The position numbers and the translations under genes were made by a program. 35,371 nt of DNA from Lachnospiraceae bacterium. Lineage in GTDB: Bacteria; Bacillota; Clostridia; Lachnospirales; Lachnospiraceae. The stretch lies in contig JAJQBS010000036.1 in the NCBI GenBank assembly GCA_021203145.1, positions 1-35,371 on the forward strand, given 5' to 3'. Positions 15,732-23,902 of the stretch are shown one piece after another. The notes under the pieces were generated by a model that worked only from the letters and a program-made list of their open reading frames with translations, had not been told where the DNA came from and did not search any database. Position 1 is the stretch's first letter; the number at the start of each line of letters is the position of its first letter.

Positions 15732-17024
15732 TTATCGCTGTTTTCCTGTCAGATAGCTCTCCAGACTGACCAGCTTCACACTCAATACAAAAATTTCGGT
15801 CGCCAGCGTAAGCTCGTCCATGGTCGGGAAGGACGGCGCAATGCGGATATTACAGTCTTTCGGATCCTTTCCATAGGGGTAAGTCGCCCCGGCTCCTGTC
15901 ATCGTGACGCCCGCCTCCTTCGCTTTCGCTACAATCTTCTTCGCACAGCCATTCAGCGAATCAAAAGAGATGAAATAGCCTCCCTTCGGCTTCGTCCATG
16001 TGCCAATCTCCAGGCCGCCAAGCTCCTGCTCCAGGCCATTCTCGACCGCCTCAAACTTCGGGCGCAGGATCGCCGCCTGTTTTCTCATATGCTCGCGGAT
16101 GCCGTCCATATTTTTAAAGAAACGCACATGGCGCAGCTGGTTCAGCTTGTCATGGCCGATCGTCTGATAAAACAGCGCCCGTCGCGCGTCCGCAAGGTTC
16201 GCCTCCGACGCCGCAAAGGCCGCGATCCCGGACCCCGGGAAGGAAACCTTTGAGGTTGAGATAAATTTAAAGACCAGATCCTCATTACCGACCTTCGCCG
16301 CCTCCGTCAGAAGCTCAAGGATCACATCCTGGTCATCGTCATACAGATGATGGATCGAATAGGCATTGTCCCAGAAAATACGGAAGTCCCTAGCGGCGGG
16401 CTTCAGATTCGCAAAACGCAGAACCGTCTCGTCCGAATAGGAAATGCCGGTCGGATTCGAATACTTCGGAACACACCAGATACCTTTGATCAACGGGTCA
16501 TTCGCAACCAGCTGCTCTACCAGATCCATGTCCGGCCCTGTAGGGAGCAGCGGGACATTGATCATTTCAATCCCGAAAAACTCTGTAATGCCAAAGTGGC
16601 GGTCATAGCCCGGCACCGGACAGAGAAACTTCACTTTTTCCAGCAGCCCCCACGGAGTGTGCCCGCAGACGCCCATCGACATGGCGCGGGCGACCGTGTC
16701 AAACATCACATTCAGACTGGAATTCCCATAAATCAGAATGTCTTTTTCCGGCACCTCTGACAGATCCGCGAGCAGATGTCTCGCCTCCGGGATTCCATCC
16801 ATCACGCCATAATTCCTGCAGTCCACGCCGGAAGAGCAGGTCAGATCCGCTGTACTGCTTAAAACATCCATCATACCATTGGAAAGGTCGAGCTGCTCTT
16901 TGGAAGGCTTTCCCCGCGACATATCAAGCTTCAGGTCCTTTGCCTTCATTTCCTGATATCTGGCCTCCACGGCTGCGTGTTCCGCCAGAAGTTCTTCCTG
17001 GGTCATCATTTTATAGGGTTTCAT
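15732..17024 (-). CDS. Class I aminotransferase (aspartate aminotransferase-like, PF12897 type)
   Basis: This 430-residue PLP enzyme belongs to the subgroup of class I aminotransferases annotated as aspartate or alanine aminotransferase. It shows LDMSRGKPSKEQLDLS at the N-terminus, YGNSSLNVM, GIWCVPKYSNPTGISYS (substrate and PLP pocket), FRIFWDNAYSIHHLY and the PLP-lysine block FISTSKVSFPGSGIA. The end NIRIAPSFPT carries the arginine that binds the substrate carboxylate. It transfers an amino group between an amino acid and 2-oxoglutarate in the cytoplasm. The ATG at 17024 has GGAGGAG seven to eight bases upstream and is preferred to the upstream start at 17045. It follows the metallopeptidase gene after 124 bp. 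Confidence 0.92.
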   Translation of the reverse strand: MKPYKMMTQEELLAEHAAVEARYQEMKAKDLKLDMSRGKPSKEQLDLSNGMMDVLSSTADLTCSSGVDCRNYGVMDGIPEARHLLADLSEVPEKDILIYGNSSLNVMFDTVARAMSMGVCGHTPWGLLEKVKFLCPVPGYDRHFGITEFFGIEMINVPLLPTGPDMDLVEQLVANDPLIKGIWCVPKYSNPTGISYSDETVLRFANLKPAARDFRIFWDNAYSIHHLYDDDQDVILELLTEAAKVGNEDLVFKFISTSKVSFPGSGIAAFAASEANLADARRALFYQTIGHDKLNQLRHVRFFKNMDGIREHMRKQAAILRPKFEAVENGLEQELGGLEIGTWTKPKGGYFISFDSLNGCAKKIVAKAKEAGVTMTGAGATYPYGKDPKDCNIRIAPSFPTMDELTLATEIFVLSVKLVSLESYLTGKQR

Positions 17025-17148
17025 CTTGTGTCTCCTCCAGTCCATATTGCTGTCCCTGAAAATTGGTTCCCTTCATTCTAGACCCGTCTTTACCATCCGT
17101 CAAGCCCCTCTGCCCCTGGTCTGACCGAAAAAATTGCGGATTTTCCGC

Positions 17149-17541
17149 TTATCCGTCTCCTTCCTTCCGCTGTTCCTCCGCTTTTTTCGTATACTGCGAA
17201 ATATGAATCGCGTCCTCAATCTCCAGATCCCGCTCCCCGGCCAGAGACTCCAGATGATGCCGGAACTCGTGCAGCAGGACCTTCCGCATCTTCTCCCGGA
17301 GTGCAGCTTCACTCCACGTGCCGCAGCAGCGCATAAAGGAGCCGTAGTACAGTACAACGAAACGCCCCAGATAATGATCCCGGTGATATTCGCCCAGTAC
17401 AAACAGATCCCCGTTCCGGTCCGCCGGATGCAGCAGCGCCCGCGCCTTCACGATGATCCCGCCGTTCAGCTCCCGGTAAAAATCCTCCGGAAATGTGTCC
17501 GCAATTTCATATGCCGCTGTCTCGAATTCGTCAAATGTCAT
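17149..17541 (-). CDS. Small HExxH metallopeptidase-family protein
   Basis: This 130-residue protein belongs to the zincin-like metallopeptidase family PF06262. It carries HEFRHHLE at residues 91-98, giving the HExxH zinc motif, after an N-terminal helical part beginning MTFDEFE. The usual family length is about 110-140 residues. The family is widespread in Clostridia and Actinobacteria, and proteolytic activity has not been firmly shown. The start has AAGGGAGCGG upstream but with long spacing, so translation may depend on coupling to the short gene 54 bp upstream. It sits at the downstream end of the xpaC-telA-cmpB-like run. Confidence 0.88.
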   Translation of the reverse strand: MTFDEFETAAYEIADTFPEDFYRELNGGIIVKARALLHPADRNGDLFVLGEYHRDHYLGRFVVLYYGSFMRCCGTWSEAALREKMRKVLLHEFRHHLESLAGERDLEIEDAIHISQYTKKAEEQRKEGDG

Positions 17542-17595
17542 GAAGCAGCTACCGCTCCCTTCGCCCGAAATCCTGGTTTTCTCGTTTATCCCTTA

Positions 17596-17799
17596 TCATA
17601 TCCCACCGCCAGAATCCGCATTCCTTCGAACTGACGCCATCAGGGTACATGCCCGGCTGTATTCACACATTCCATATGCGCAATCGGCGGCAAGCAACAC
17701 CCGACGGCCGTCCCCGACAAGCCCAAATTCGCAGAGTACCATGCGCGTCTGATTCTGTTTTTTACAAAAACCGCTGACAAACTCCTCGGTCTCCTCCAT
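17596..17799 (-). CDS. Small protein of unknown function
   Basis: This 67-residue ORF starts at the ATG at 17799, four bases after the stop of the CmpB-like gene, with GAGGG about eight bases upstream inside the end of that gene. The frame is open further (to 17838), but that would overlap the neighbour. The protein has four cysteines (FCKKQ, LCEF, DCAYGMC) and a beta-rich middle RMVLCEFGLVGDGRRVLLAAD. No family is recognised. The tight spacing and good ribosome binding site support it as a real gene translated with cmpB-like. Confidence 0.65.
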   Translation of the reverse strand: MEETEEFVSGFCKKQNQTRMVLCEFGLVGDGRRVLLAADCAYGMCEYSRACTLMASVRRNADSGGGI

Positions 17800-17803
17800 A
17801 TAA

Positions 17804-18844
17804 TCAGCCCTCTTCAGAATCGTCTCCGTCATCCGCATCCTTTTTCACATTGATTTTCTTTGCAAATGACTGCTTCAGCGCGGTAAACGCTTCTTTATTT
17901 GCAATCGAAACAGCCCTTGGGTTGCGCTTTAAAAGGGCCTGGATCGACTTCCCGTGCAGTTTCTTCAGCAGGTCGCTCTCCACAGTCATCCGGCCCACTC
18001 TTTCCTGCAGCGCGGCCACCTTATCTGTCATCTCCTGGTTTCGCTGGGCAAGGGAGGCTTCCAGCTCCTCCCTGCGCCCGGCAAGAGAAGCCTCTATCTC
18101 CCCTCTGCGCTCCGCCAGTGCCATCTCCATCTCCTGCTTCCGTTCACCCCATGAGGCATCCATCTCGCGCTTTCGATCGGCGAATGCCACTTCCAGCTCC
18201 TCCCTGCGCTCCGCCAGCGCAGCTTCCATTTCACGCCTGCGCCCGGCAATCGCAGCCTCCAGCTCCTGTTTCTGCTTTTCCAGTTTTTCCAGCTCCTCGC
18301 TAAGACGCTCCCACTGAATCAGGATATCCCGCAGATGGATCGCAGCGCGGAAGGATGTCACAAGATCCGCAGTCACAAACGGTGTGATCGCAAAAACAGC
18401 GACCGTCACCAGCTGCTCGTCAACAGAAAACACCAGTTTTTCGAGAAAAACCTGCAGCACCTCAACCACCAGGATCGTCATCACACCCCAGCAGAGCGTG
18501 GACATCAGGCAGATATGTCCATTGACATTCAGAAGCTTTCCGGTATAATCCCAGTACCGGACATGGAACAGCTTTTCCATCGCCGCCCCGGTCACATACT
18601 CCAGCAATGTAGCCGCCGCCATCCCGGCGAGACACATCAGCGGAATGCTGCCGCGGAAAGGGATGGTGACGATCAGCACGCAGAGCGCCCCGGAGCCATA
18701 GATGGGCAAAAGCGGCCCTTTCAGAAAGCCCCGGTTCACCAGGCGGCGCTCCATGATCGAAACATAGACGCTCTCAAACACCCAGCCCAGAAAACAATAG
18801 ATGTAAAAAAACAGTACCCACTGGGAAAACGTATAGACGCTCAT
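17804..18844 (-). CDS. CmpB-family (putative ABC transporter permease) membrane protein with hendecad coiled coil
   Basis: The first 165 residues match the PF06541 (ABC_trans_CmpB) group: FYIYCFLGWVFESVYVS, then RGFLKGPLLPIYGSGAL and GHICLMSTLCWG, with about five membrane spans. Despite the family name, no transport activity is established. Residues of about 176-190 start a charged helix, and residues 197-273 form seven consecutive 11-residue units (pattern A-x-x-A-x-R-R-x-E-x-E). A Lys-rich end follows. The coiled coil should be cytoplasmic. The start lies 7 bp after the telA stop, so xpaC, telA and this gene form one operon. TelA, XpaC and long coiled coils suggest an envelope-linked assembly, which is inference. 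Confidence 0.88.
   Translation of the reverse strand: MSVYTFSQWVLFFYIYCFLGWVFESVYVSIMERRLVNRGFLKGPLLPIYGSGALCVLIVTIPFRGSIPLMCLAGMAAATLLEYVTGAAMEKLFHVRYWDYTGKLLNVNGHICLMSTLCWGVMTILVVEVLQVFLEKLVFSVDEQLVTVAVFAITPFVTADLVTSFRAAIHLRDILIQWERLSEELEKLEKQKQELEAAIAGRRREMEAALAERREELEVAFADRKREMDASWGERKQEMEMALAERRGEIEASLAGRREELEASLAQRNQEMTDKVAALQERVGRMTVESDLLKKLHGKSIQALLKRNPRAVSIANKEAFTALKQSFAKKINVKKDADDGDDSEEG
18026..18256 (-). repeat. Seven 33-bp units encoding a hendecad coiled coil
   Basis: Residues 197-273 of the CmpB-like protein divide exactly into seven 11-residue units such as AALAERREELE and ASLAGRREELE with no insertion. The DNA is a 33-bp tandem repeat of moderate identity. Hendecad periodicity predicts a nearly straight or slightly right-handed coiled coil. 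Confidence 0.85.
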
Positions 18845-18850
18845 ATCGAC

Positions 18851-20011
18851 TTATCTCTTCACTCCGATCAGTGTCTTTTTCAGCTCCTGCTCCATGCGGT
18901 CCAGCTCTTCCTCCGCAGAACGGCGTTTCTGGCGCCCTTCCTCCTGAATCTTCACGACCTCGTCCAGCGTAGAAATCAGCGTCGCGTTAGTCGCTTTGAG
19001 CGTCTCGATATCCACAATGCCTCTCTCCGCGGCCTTCGCGCTCTCCACCGTCGCTACCTTGAGCTTCTCCGCGTTTTTCTTCAGAAGCGCGTTCGTCATA
19101 TCCGTGACTTCCTTCTGCGCCCTTGCGGCCTGGGATGCGTGCTCTACCCCAAGCGCGATCACCATCTGGCTCTTCCAGAGCGGGATCGTATTGACTACCG
19201 TCGTCTGGATTTTCTCAATCATCATGGTGTCGCTCGCCTGGACCAGACGGATCTGAGGCGCAGTCTGGATCGCGATCATGCGTGTCAGCTCCAGGTCATG
19301 AAGCTTTTTCTCAAAACGGTCGCAGAGCTCCTGCAAATCCTTCGCCGCCTGCGCATCCTCCGGCAGGTTCGTCCGCTTCGCCCTCGCGACCGCCTCGGCC
19401 AGCTCGGTCGCGCGCACCTCGGCCAGGCGCTTCTTCCCGGCCAGAATGTACATGGAGAGCTCCTTAAAATAAGACAGGTTCAGCATGTACATCTTGTCCA
19501 GAATCGCCACATCCTTCATCAGCTGAACCTGATGGTCTTCCAGCATGGTGCAGATTTTCTCGACGTTGACTTCTGCTTTATCATACTTCGTCTTCATCGC
19601 GGTAATTTTGTCACCGCCTTTTTTTATCCGGCCAAACAGCCCCCGTTCCGGCTCGTCGGCGTCAAAGCTTTTCAGCTCCGTCACCAGGCTGGTAATCATG
19701 TCGCCGACCTCACCCAGATCCTTCGTGCGTACATTTTTTAATGCCGTCTCGGAAAACTCGGCCATTTTTCTCTGCGTCCCGGCGCCATACTGCAAAATCC
19801 CATTGGAATCATGCAGGTCAATCTGGCGGCTGAACTCATCCACCATCTTCCGCTCTTCGGGGGTGAGGGATTCCTCGGTCAGCTGGGGGTCTGCCGCCGG
19901 CTCCGCTGCCTGAACCTTTTGTACCGCCGCCCCTGCAGGCTCCTCCTCCACAGACGCGCCAAATGTCAGTACCGGCGTCGGTGCTTCAGCAAAATCTTTA
20001 AACTCATCCAT
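18851..20011 (-). CDS. telA: TelA/toxic anion resistance family protein
   Basis: This 386-residue protein has the length and largely helical make-up of the TelA (PF05816) family. Family blocks visible include the central DLGEVGDMITSLVTELKSFD, KAEVNVEKICTMLEDHQVQLMKDVAILDKMYMLNL (in segments) and SDTMMIEKIQTTVVNTIPLWKSQM. TelA homologues are linked with tellurite, bacteriocin or wall-antibiotic tolerance, but the mechanism is unknown. The ATG at 20011 has AGGAGGAG upstream. The gene lies 37 bp downstream of xpaC, the usual partner of telA in Firmicutes, and 7 bp before the CmpB-like gene. Confidence 0.94.
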   Translation of the reverse strand: MDEFKDFAEAPTPVLTFGASVEEEPAGAAVQKVQAAEPAADPQLTEESLTPEERKMVDEFSRQIDLHDSNGILQYGAGTQRKMAEFSETALKNVRTKDLGEVGDMITSLVTELKSFDADEPERGLFGRIKKGGDKITAMKTKYDKAEVNVEKICTMLEDHQVQLMKDVAILDKMYMLNLSYFKELSMYILAGKKRLAEVRATELAEAVARAKRTNLPEDAQAAKDLQELCDRFEKKLHDLELTRMIAIQTAPQIRLVQASDTMMIEKIQTTVVNTIPLWKSQMVIALGVEHASQAARAQKEVTDMTNALLKKNAEKLKVATVESAKAAERGIVDIETLKATNATLISTLDEVVKIQEEGRQKRRSAEEELDRMEQELKKTLIGVKR

Positions 20012-20048
20012 CTTTTTCTCCTCCTAAGATTCTTATTATTGCAATCAT

Positions 20049-21455
20049 TCAGTCTTCCTTCTTGCCCGGCTTCCCCGGGAATCCGTCTCCGGTCAGGCCT
20101 TCCTGCGCAAGCATGCTGTTCAGCACGGAAATATCGGATGAAATATCCCAGGCCTGCTCTTCATACAGGCTGTCCAGCAGGTTCTCAAATGCCACATTAA
20201 TCGTATCCAGCGCTTCCTCAATCTCCCGTCTCGTCGTCTCAATATTCTGCCCGCGGATCGGTTGGTCGTCCAGATCACAGTACGCGTCCAGCAGCTTCCG
20301 GGTAGTCGGCAGATAATAGCTCATCATCTTCCGCAGGTCGGATACCGCGTCCGGATTTTTCTGAGCCTCGCGGAAAATCCTCGTCACAACAAGCTCCAGC
20401 CTGTCCAGCTTGGCGGACATCTCCTCACCCGGGATCCGGTCATTGCACTCCCGGATGTGACGGATATATTTTTGTCCTTCCTCAATCAGCGCCTGGTGCT
20501 CTGGCGAAAGCTTTGCGGCTTCCTTTGTGTCTCCGTCCGTGCCCTTTTCATCCGCAGCCTGGCCGGATTCATCACTTTCGGCCGGCCGCTTCGCTTCCTG
20601 CTCGCTCTGGCGCTTCGCGTACTCCTCCTCCGCCTGGATGTACTGCTGGTAGGTCGACTGATCCGTGATCAGCAGCGTCTCCTTCCGATCCAGGTACCCC
20701 ACAGGAAAATATCCGCGCCGGATCATGTTTTTCAGATCCTTCCTCACAAACTTGCTGGTTCCTCCGATCCCGCCCGCCAGCTCCTCAATCATACAGTACG
20801 TCCTGGCACCGATCACTTCCTGATAACGCCGGAACCGCCGCGAAAGCCCGAGCCTCCTCTGTCCGGCTGCGCCGAGCAGCAGGCTCCCCGCACAGAACAG
20901 GCCGGTCGTCAGCCCTCCGGCCGCAAACACGAGGAAATCGCCCATCACGACGGCAGCGGCAGCCTCCAGCGCAAGCACGGAGCCAAACAGCACACCCATG
21001 CCAAATCCGATGTATTTCATCGCCTTGCTCCCCAGCTCTCCGGGCACCTTTCTTCCTGGTACAGGCGGCTTGAAATGCCGGGATGTCCCGAAACCGCTCC
21101 GGGTAAACGTCGACCCTCCTGCACTGCCGCCCGCCCATCCGTCCTGGGATGATGCGCCGCCCGCCCGCTCGTAAGCCCTGCGCACCCGGTCCGCCGAACC
21201 CCGGTAGGTCTGATCATAGCCGCTGTCACTCTGGCCGCTGCCGCCTGCATAGCCCTGTCCATTTCCATCCTGCCCGCTCCTGCGGCTGTCCTGTCCTCCC
21301 AGGTTCTCCCGAATGGCGTCCTGCAGACCGTCCACCGTATCGGTCACCACATCCGCGATTGTATTTCCAAGCTGTGAAAAATCTCCCGTATCCACGGCGT
21401 CCTGCACCAGCCGTTTGATCCTGTCACCGGCCTCATACCAGTCGTTTCTTGTCAT
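20049..21455 (-). CDS. xpaC: XpaC-like (5-bromo-4-chloroindolyl phosphate hydrolysis family) membrane protein
   Basis: This 468-residue protein has three parts. The N-terminal 130 residues contain a helical start (GDRIKRLVQDAVDTGDFSQ) and a Gly/Ser/Gln-rich disordered stretch. A hydrophobic hairpin follows at about 144-200 (YIGFGMGVLFGSVLALEAAA and FLVFAAGGLTTGLFCAGSLL). The cytosolic C-terminus contains RRFRRYQEVIGART and a helical region starting MSAKLDRLELVVTRIF, typical of PF10112. The family name comes from a cloning phenotype and the enzymatic role is doubtful. The gene opens the xpaC-telA operon and has a promoter at 21542-21570. The start ATG at 21455 has only a GGGGAGTGCATT leader, an acceptable but modest ribosome binding site. 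Confidence 0.88.
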   Translation of the reverse strand: MTRNDWYEAGDRIKRLVQDAVDTGDFSQLGNTIADVVTDTVDGLQDAIRENLGGQDSRRSGQDGNGQGYAGGSGQSDSGYDQTYRGSADRVRRAYERAGGASSQDGWAGGSAGGSTFTRSGFGTSRHFKPPVPGRKVPGELGSKAMKYIGFGMGVLFGSVLALEAAAAVVMGDFLVFAAGGLTTGLFCAGSLLLGAAGQRRLGLSRRFRRYQEVIGARTYCMIEELAGGIGGTSKFVRKDLKNMIRRGYFPVGYLDRKETLLITDQSTYQQYIQAEEEYAKRQSEQEAKRPAESDESGQAADEKGTDGDTKEAAKLSPEHQALIEEGQKYIRHIRECNDRIPGEEMSAKLDRLELVVTRIFREAQKNPDAVSDLRKMMSYYLPTTRKLLDAYCDLDDQPIRGQNIETTRREIEEALDTINVAFENLLDSLYEEQAWDISSDISVLNSMLAQEGLTGDGFPGKPGKKED

Positions 21456-21541
21456 AATGCACTCCCCATCACCGCAAACGCTGCGATCCGCGTTCCCGCG
21501 CGGGCCTCTTTGCCTGCTTTCATATCACCAACTATTTTTTC

Positions 21542-21570
21542 ATTATACTATCAGTGCCGAAAAATGTCAT
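21542..21570 (-). promoter_or_regulatory. Promoter of the xpaC-telA operon with overlapping inverted repeat
   Basis: On the minus strand, ATGACA (21565-21570) lies 17 bases before TATAAT (21542-21547). The inverted repeat GCCGAAAA (21556-21563) / TTTTCGGC (21575-21582) brackets the -35 box, as an operator would. It could equally be a hairpin if transcription comes from upstream. Confidence 0.7.
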
Positions 21571-21607
21571 CCTATTTTCGGCCTCCCATAAAAAAATATT
21601 CCTTCCT

Positions 21608-21711
21608 GATGCAGCCCTGTGATCGAGCAGGATGCAGCTCTTTCACCTCCTGCTCGCCGGGTGGCATCCCACGCTTCGCATGGGATATGCCCTCGCCCGG
21701 CCCTGTGCATC
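21608..21711. repeat. Cruciform-like intergenic element
   Basis: An outer stem GATGCA/TGCATC (21608-21613 with 21706-21711) encloses two arms. Arm one is a 9-bp perfect stem, CGAGCAGGA/TCCTGCTCG (21624-21632 with 21648-21656). Arm two nests CCGGG/CCCGG (21657-21661 with 21696-21700) around ATCCCA/TGGGAT (21666-21671 with 21681-21686). GCCCTGTG also recurs as a direct repeat near both ends. The element lies between the P60 terminator and the xpaC promoter and is GC-rich relative to its flanks. Confidence 0.65.
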
Positions 21712-21715
21712 ACAG

Positions 21716-21750
21716 AAAAGGCTGCCCGCCAATCTGCGGACAGCCTTTTC
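21716..21750 (-). terminator. Terminator of the NlpC/P60 gene
   Basis: AAAAGGCTGCCCGC (21716-21729) pairs with GCGGACAGCCTTTT (21736-21749) with one mismatch and a six-base loop, about 60 bp after the stop at 21809. On the minus strand the stem ends in a T run, so this is a good intrinsic terminator. Confidence 0.8.
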
Positions 21751-21808
21751 TTATACGAATAATACTGTGCATGGAAAATTGTCTGAATTTTATTGCCGCC
21801 GATCCCGG

Positions 21809-23608
21809 TCATGACCAGTATCTTCTCGCGCATACCGGCGTGCGGTAATTGTAGCTCGAAATAATGATGCCTGTGCTGGACGTACTCGCGTGTACGATCT
21901 GCCCGTTGCCGATGTAGAGCGCTACATGGCTGATGCTGCCGCCGCTTGAATAGAACAGCAGATCGCCCGCCTGAATGTCACTCAGCGATACGGAAGTGCC
22001 TCCGGAAGCCTGAGAAGCCGCTGTACGCGAAATACTGATGCCGAAATGCGCAAATACAGACTGCGTAAACCCGGAGCAGTCAGCACCGTCTGTCAGGCTT
22101 GTCCCGCCATATACATAGGGGTTGCCGACAAACTGAACCGCATAGTTCGCGATCGACTGTCCCAGTGTCGAAGAAGAAGATGTACTCGTCGTGGTTGCTT
22201 CCGTCTCGGTCTGTGCCGCTTCCGTCTGCGCTGCCTCGGTCGTCGTTGTCTCTGTCTCAGTCGTAGTTGTCGTTGTCGTATCGGTCGTAGTATCGGTCGT
22301 AGTTGTCGTATCCGTCGCGGCCGTCGTATCTGTTGTGGTCGTGGTGTCCGTTGCGGTCGTTGTATCAGTCGTGGTCGTTGTATCAGTCGTAGTCGAGCTG
22401 TACTTGAGCTCATCCGCCACAGCTACCGCGTTCAGGTAATCCTGATATGCGTCTACTGCCTCATCATAGGTATCATATACCAGCTGCTCGTCCGCCTGCT
22501 GTGTCGCCGCATCCGCTGCCTCCTGCGCCTCCAGGTAAGTCTGGTAAGCTTCATCTACAGCCGCCTCTGCCTCGCTCAGGCTCGTTGAAGAAGAGGTATC
22601 TGCAGTAACCGTCGTCTCAGATGCGGTCTCTGGGGTTGTGGCAGCCTCCGTCTCCGCTGCCGCGGCAGCCTCCTGCTCCGCCAGATATGCCAGCCACTGC
22701 TCATCCAGTCTCTGCTGTTCCGCCTCTGACTCAGCAAGATATTCCAACCATTCCTCATCCAGTCTCTCGGACTCTTCCTCCAGTGTCTCGCCTGTAGAAT
22801 AATAGGTATCGTAATCCACATACCAGGCGTTTACATAGCCGTATGTACCGTCGCTGAGCACGACCTTCATCCAGTCGCCCTCATACGCGACTACTTCGAG
22901 CTGATCCGAAGAATAGACCATGCCGATCGTCTCCGAATCTTCACTCGCATCCGTATGAACCCATAGACCTTCCGCATTCACTGTCGCGACATTATACGCA
23001 ACGGTCTCCGCAATGGTGTCAGCCTCTTCTCCGGTCGCAAAATACTCTGCTTTTACATAGCCAGTCACATTGCCCGACTGAACCTCGTACCAGTCTCCGA
23101 GCTGTCCAAGGATCGTCACGGAATTGTTATTATAAATCTTACCGACTACCTCTCCGTCCGTGCTTGCGTCTGAACGGACATTAATATAATTCTCACACTG
23201 GGCGAAGGCAAGCTCTCCACTCATGCTGGTATCGTAAACCGCCTCTGCCTCAGTCTCAGTCTCAGTTTCAGTCTGAGCTGTCTCCGACTCAGCCGAACTC
23301 GAAACCGTCGTAACCGACTCTGTTAAATCCGTAGAACCTGTAGAACCTGTAGAATCCGTGGAATCCGTGGAATCATCCGTACTCTCATCTGCGGTCGCTG
23401 CGGCACTTCCGGCTCCCCCGGATGTCGCCACCGAACCTGTCTCCGAAAGCCCCGCCAGTGTCGAGCTGCCGGTGACCACCGTGCTCTTCTCCGAAAGTCC
23501 CGCCAGTGTCATACCATTATCTGCGAAAGCCACTGCACCCAGGCTCGAAACCGAAATTCCGATTGCCAGGCAGCAGGCCGTAAACTGCATTACTGCTTTT
23601 TTCATCAT
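21809..23608 (-). CDS. Secreted SH3b-NlpC/P60 peptidoglycan endopeptidase
   Basis: This 599-residue exported wall hydrolase has a signal peptide at 1-29 (MMKKAVMQFTACCLAIGISV, cleaved near AFA-DN). A Ser/Thr-rich stretch follows, then two bacterial SH3 domains (about 135-190, with YINVRSDASTDGEVVGKIY, and 205-265, with LWVHTDASEDSETIGMVY). A Glu/Ala helical region, an extreme Thr/Asp linker (about 405-475) and a C-terminal NlpC/P60 domain complete it. The catalytic residues are present: Cys in GADCSGF, His in SHVALYIG and His in IVHAS. It should cut stem-peptide bonds such as D-gamma-Glu-diaminopimelate. The ATG at 23608 has GGAGG nine bases upstream. A near-consensus promoter and a WalR-type box precede it. 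Confidence 0.95.
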   Translation of the reverse strand: MMKKAVMQFTACCLAIGISVSSLGAVAFADNGMTLAGLSEKSTVVTGSSTLAGLSETGSVATSGGAGSAAATADESTDDSTDSTDSTGSTGSTDLTESVTTVSSSAESETAQTETETETEAEAVYDTSMSGELAFAQCENYINVRSDASTDGEVVGKIYNNNSVTILGQLGDWYEVQSGNVTGYVKAEYFATGEEADTIAETVAYNVATVNAEGLWVHTDASEDSETIGMVYSSDQLEVVAYEGDWMKVVLSDGTYGYVNAWYVDYDTYYSTGETLEEESERLDEEWLEYLAESEAEQQRLDEQWLAYLAEQEAAAAAETEAATTPETASETTVTADTSSSTSLSEAEAAVDEAYQTYLEAQEAADAATQQADEQLVYDTYDEAVDAYQDYLNAVAVADELKYSSTTTDTTTTTDTTTATDTTTTTDTTAATDTTTTTDTTTDTTTTTTTETETTTTEAAQTEAAQTETEATTTSTSSSSTLGQSIANYAVQFVGNPYVYGGTSLTDGADCSGFTQSVFAHFGISISRTAASQASGGTSVSLSDIQAGDLLFYSSGGSISHVALYIGNGQIVHASTSSTGIIISSYNYRTPVCARRYWS

Positions 23609-23641
23609 CTATCCCCGCCTCCAAACAACTCTTTCAAACTT

Positions 23642-23658
23642 ATTACAAAATTATTACA
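23642..23658 (-). promoter_or_regulatory. WalR (YycF)-type box in the P60 leader
   Basis: The minus strand reads TGTAAT-AATTT-TGTAAT, an exact match to the two-hexamer WalR consensus TGTWAH-N5-TGTWAH. WalRK controls cell-wall hydrolase genes in low-GC Firmicutes. The box begins about 15 bases downstream of the -10, a position associated with repression in Bacillus. A third GTAATA copy lies further upstream. Confidence 0.6.
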
Positions 23659-23672
23659 TTTATTACGCGCTT

Positions 23673-23701
23673 ATCATAACAAATGCGAGGAGTATTGTCA
23701 A
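23673..23701 (-). promoter_or_regulatory. Strong promoter of the NlpC/P60 gene
   Basis: On the minus strand, a perfect TTGACA (23696-23701) is spaced by exactly 17 bases from TATGAT (23673-23678), about 65 bases before the start codon at 23608. It is one of the best promoter matches in the window. Confidence 0.88.
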
Positions 23702-23751
23702 GTGATTTTAATAAATTTAAAATATTTTTTGGGAGTTTATTAAGATTTGTT

Positions 23752-23803
23752 AAAAAATGGCAGATTCCCGGATTTTTTTGCCAGGAAACCTGCCCTCTGC
23801 CAT
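23752..23803 (-). terminator. Terminator downstream of trxB
   Basis: ATGGCAGA (23757-23764) pairs with TCTGCCAT (23796-23803), with TTCC/GGAA pairing inside. On the minus strand it is followed by six T residues (23752-23757). It lies 100 bp after the trxB stop and just before the P60 promoter. The stretch 23804-23902 shows nothing else. Confidence 0.75.
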
Positions 23804-23902
23804 GCTGATCCCATGCGCCCCTCATCTCTTCTGAAAATGGAATACCGACTCCTGAAAATCCGTCTTATTCCAGAAAAAGCTTCTCAGAAGGGACAGAAAA
23901 AT

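Noticed and set aside
18335..19741. 468-codon plus-strand frame
   Set aside because: It is the shadow of telA and the CmpB-like gene, with His/Arg-rich composition and no start signal.
21567..21833. 88-codon minus-strand ORF over the cruciform element
   Set aside because: It crosses a terminator and palindromes and has no ribosome binding site.
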